This document shows positions 37,560 through 38,452 of a stretch of DNA of 38,452 nucleotides, one piece after another; within the stretch, counting starts at the first letter, position 1; each line of letters opens with the position of its first letter. The DNA comes from Ramlibacter aquaticus (lineage in GTDB: Bacteria > Pseudomonadota > Gammaproteobacteria > Burkholderiales > Burkholderiaceae_C). The stretch covers positions 1-38,452 of the forward strand of contig NZ_JADDOJ010000036.1 of NCBI RefSeq assembly GCF_015159745.1. Reading direction: 5' to 3'. The notes beneath the pieces are model-generated. The model had not been told where the DNA came from. It was given only the letters and a program-made list of their open reading frames with translations, and searched no databases. The position numbers were made by a program, and so were the translations under genes.

Positions 37560-38353
37560 GCAGCGCCCCCGCCGGTCCGCTGGTCTTCATCACGGGCGCC
37601 TCCAGCGGCATCGGCCAGGCCCTGGCGGCGCGCTACCACCGCGCTGGCTGGCGGCTGGCGCTGGTGGCCCGGCGCGCCGACGAGACGCGCGCCTGGGCGC
37701 TGGCGGCGGGCATTCCGGCCGGGCGCTTCGAGGTGCTGCAGGCCGACGTGGCCGACATCGACAGCATCACCGCCGCGGGCCGCGACTGCATCGCGCGCCT
37801 GGGGCTGCCGGACCTGGTCATCGCCAACGCGGGCATCAGCATCGGCGTGGACACCTCGCTGCGCGCGGACCTGGACGTGATGGCCCGGGTGCACGCCACC
37901 AACGTCATCGGCATGGCCGCCACCTTCCAGCCCTTCATCGCGGCCATGGTGGCGCGCGGTTCGGGCTCGCTGGTCGGCATCGCCAGCGTGACCGGCATCC
38001 GGGGCCTGCCGGGGCACGGCGCCTACTGTTCCAGCAAGGCCGCCGTGATCAGCTATTGCGAGAGCCTGCGCGGCGAGCTGCGCCCGTCGGGCGTGCGCGT
38101 GCTGACGATCTGCCCCGGCTACGTGGCCACCCCGCTCACCCGCAGCAACCGCTACCGCATGCCCTTCCTGCTGCAGCCGTCCGAGTTCGCGGCGCGCGCC
38201 TTCGACACCATCGCCGCGGGCACCAGCTACCGCGTCATTCCCTGGCAGATGGGCGTGGTGGCCAAGCTGCTGCGCCTCTTGCCCAACCCCCTCTTCGACC
38301 GCCTGCTGGCCGGCCGCCCGCGCAAGCAGCGCGCCACACCGCCGGGCCCATGA
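37556..38353 (+). CDS. Short-chain dehydrogenase/reductase (SDR) family
   Basis: A classical SDR of 265 residues with a Rossmann fold. The cofactor motif TGASSGIG is at 13-20, NAG at about 91-93, catalytic Ser144, Tyr157 and Lys161 (YCSSK), and the post-strand PGY-V-TPLT segment is present. An Arg-Arg pair after the second strand (VARRADE) favours NADP(H). The C-terminal FAARAFDTIAAGTSYRVIPWQMG extension resembles SDRs often annotated as fatty-acid or steroid dehydrogenases. The substrate is unknown. The GTG start overlaps the lptC stop (GTGA), so the gene is likely co-translated with the LPS operon. Confidence 0.93.
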   Translation: MSSAPAGPLVFITGASSGIGQALAARYHRAGWRLALVARRADETRAWALAAGIPAGRFEVLQADVADIDSITAAGRDCIARLGLPDLVIANAGISIGVDTSLRADLDVMARVHATNVIGMAATFQPFIAAMVARGSGSLVGIASVTGIRGLPGHGAYCSSKAAVISYCESLRGELRPSGVRVLTICPGYVATPLTRSNRYRMPFLLQPSEFAARAFDTIAAGTSYRVIPWQMGVVAKLLRLLPNPLFDRLLAGRPRKQRATPPGP

Positions 38354-38354
38354 A

Positions 38355-38378
38355 AAAAGGCTCCCGAGGGAGCCTTTT
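38355..38378. terminator. Strong bidirectional intrinsic terminator
   Basis: AAAAGGCTCCC (38355-38365) and GGGAGCCTTTT (38368-38378) are perfect inverted repeats, with A and T runs on both sides, so both strands have a U-rich tail. It ends the kdsD-kdsC-lptC-SDR operon and also the minus-strand gene entering from the right. Confidence 0.93.
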
Positions 38379-38396
38379 CAGTGTCGCGCGAAGCGA

Positions 38397-38452
38397 TCAG
38401 TAGCTGTTGCCACCGCGGTTGCCGCCGCCGCGCGGGCCGGAGCCGTACGGGC
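38397..38452 (-). CDS. Glycine-rich C-terminus, probable RRM RNA-binding protein (partial)
   Basis: Only the last 18 residues are in the window; the gene runs off the right edge. They read PYGSGPRGGGNRGGNSY before a TGA at 38399-38397. This Gly/Arg/Asn/Tyr-rich tail is typical of small cold-inducible RNA-recognition-motif proteins of Burkholderiales. The RRM itself is not visible, so the family is an inference. The terminator at 38355-38378 lies directly downstream. Confidence 0.6.
   Translation of the reverse strand, partial: PYGSGPRGGGNRGGNSY

Overview
The window is a GC-rich (roughly 70%) bacterial chromosome segment with a gene set typical of Burkholderiales, most likely a Comamonadaceae member. 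This assignment is an inference from gene order, protein sequence character and the Gram-negative LPS genes. The window spans the replication-origin neighbourhood. It holds mnmG-rsmG with two embedded parS-like sites, the dnaA-dnaN-gyrB cluster, and the rpmH-rnpA-yidD-yidC-mnmE operon. I see no insertion sequence, prophage, CRISPR array, rRNA or tRNA.

Layout. 1-360: no convincing gene. 361-2942 (minus): mnmG and rsmG. 3119-9540: small metabolic and stress genes (flavin reductase, class II aldolase, AsmA-like protein, beta-class GST, MFS transporter, old yellow enzyme, Spy/CpxP-like chaperone). 9559-14723: a PagL lipid A deacylase, divergent from a tight five-gene run: YbhP-like EEP protein, cardiolipin synthase ClsB, YbhN, a DUF4130-type protein and UdgX. 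14869-16733: minCDE. 16761-20386: SRPBCC protein, NnrU, a small basic protein, NhaR and a Tim44-domain protein. 20387-20884: a gene-free stretch with the best replication-origin signature in the window. 20885-22267: a divergent GlxA-type regulator and ABM-fold protein. 22323-27676 (minus): gyrB, dnaN, dnaA. 27980-31950 (plus): rpmH to mnmE. 32100-33325: a cyclic-nucleotide-binding protein and a hypothetical protein. 33344-35326 (minus): a Kef-type antiporter. 35383-38353: kdsD-kdsC-lptC-SDR, closed by a strong bidirectional terminator. The right edge cuts the 3' end of a glycine-rich, probably RNA-binding, protein on the minus strand.

How the parts fit. Three themes dominate. The first is chromosome replication, segregation and division: DnaA, DnaN, GyrB, origin, parS, MinCDE. 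The second is translation and membrane biogenesis: RpmH, RnpA, YidD, YidC and the MnmE/MnmG tRNA-wobble modification pair. The third is envelope lipid and LPS metabolism: PagL, ClsB, YbhN, KdsD, KdsC, LptC.

The most notable observations are these. (1) A complete DnaA-box / GC-rich spacer / TAG-trio / AT-rich arrangement lies about 5.5 kb beyond the dnaA 3' end, on the far side of gyrB. (2) Two 15-bp blocks of that origin recur with nearly the same spacing in the dnaA-dnaN gap, without the trios. (3) The probable dnaA promoter has its -35 box inside a perfect DnaA box. (4) UdgX and its DUF4130 partner are separate, overlapping genes at the end of a cardiolipin-synthase operon. (5) Several genes have a -10-like hexamer 6-8 nt before the ATG and no Shine-Dalgarno sequence, which suggests leaderless mRNAs.
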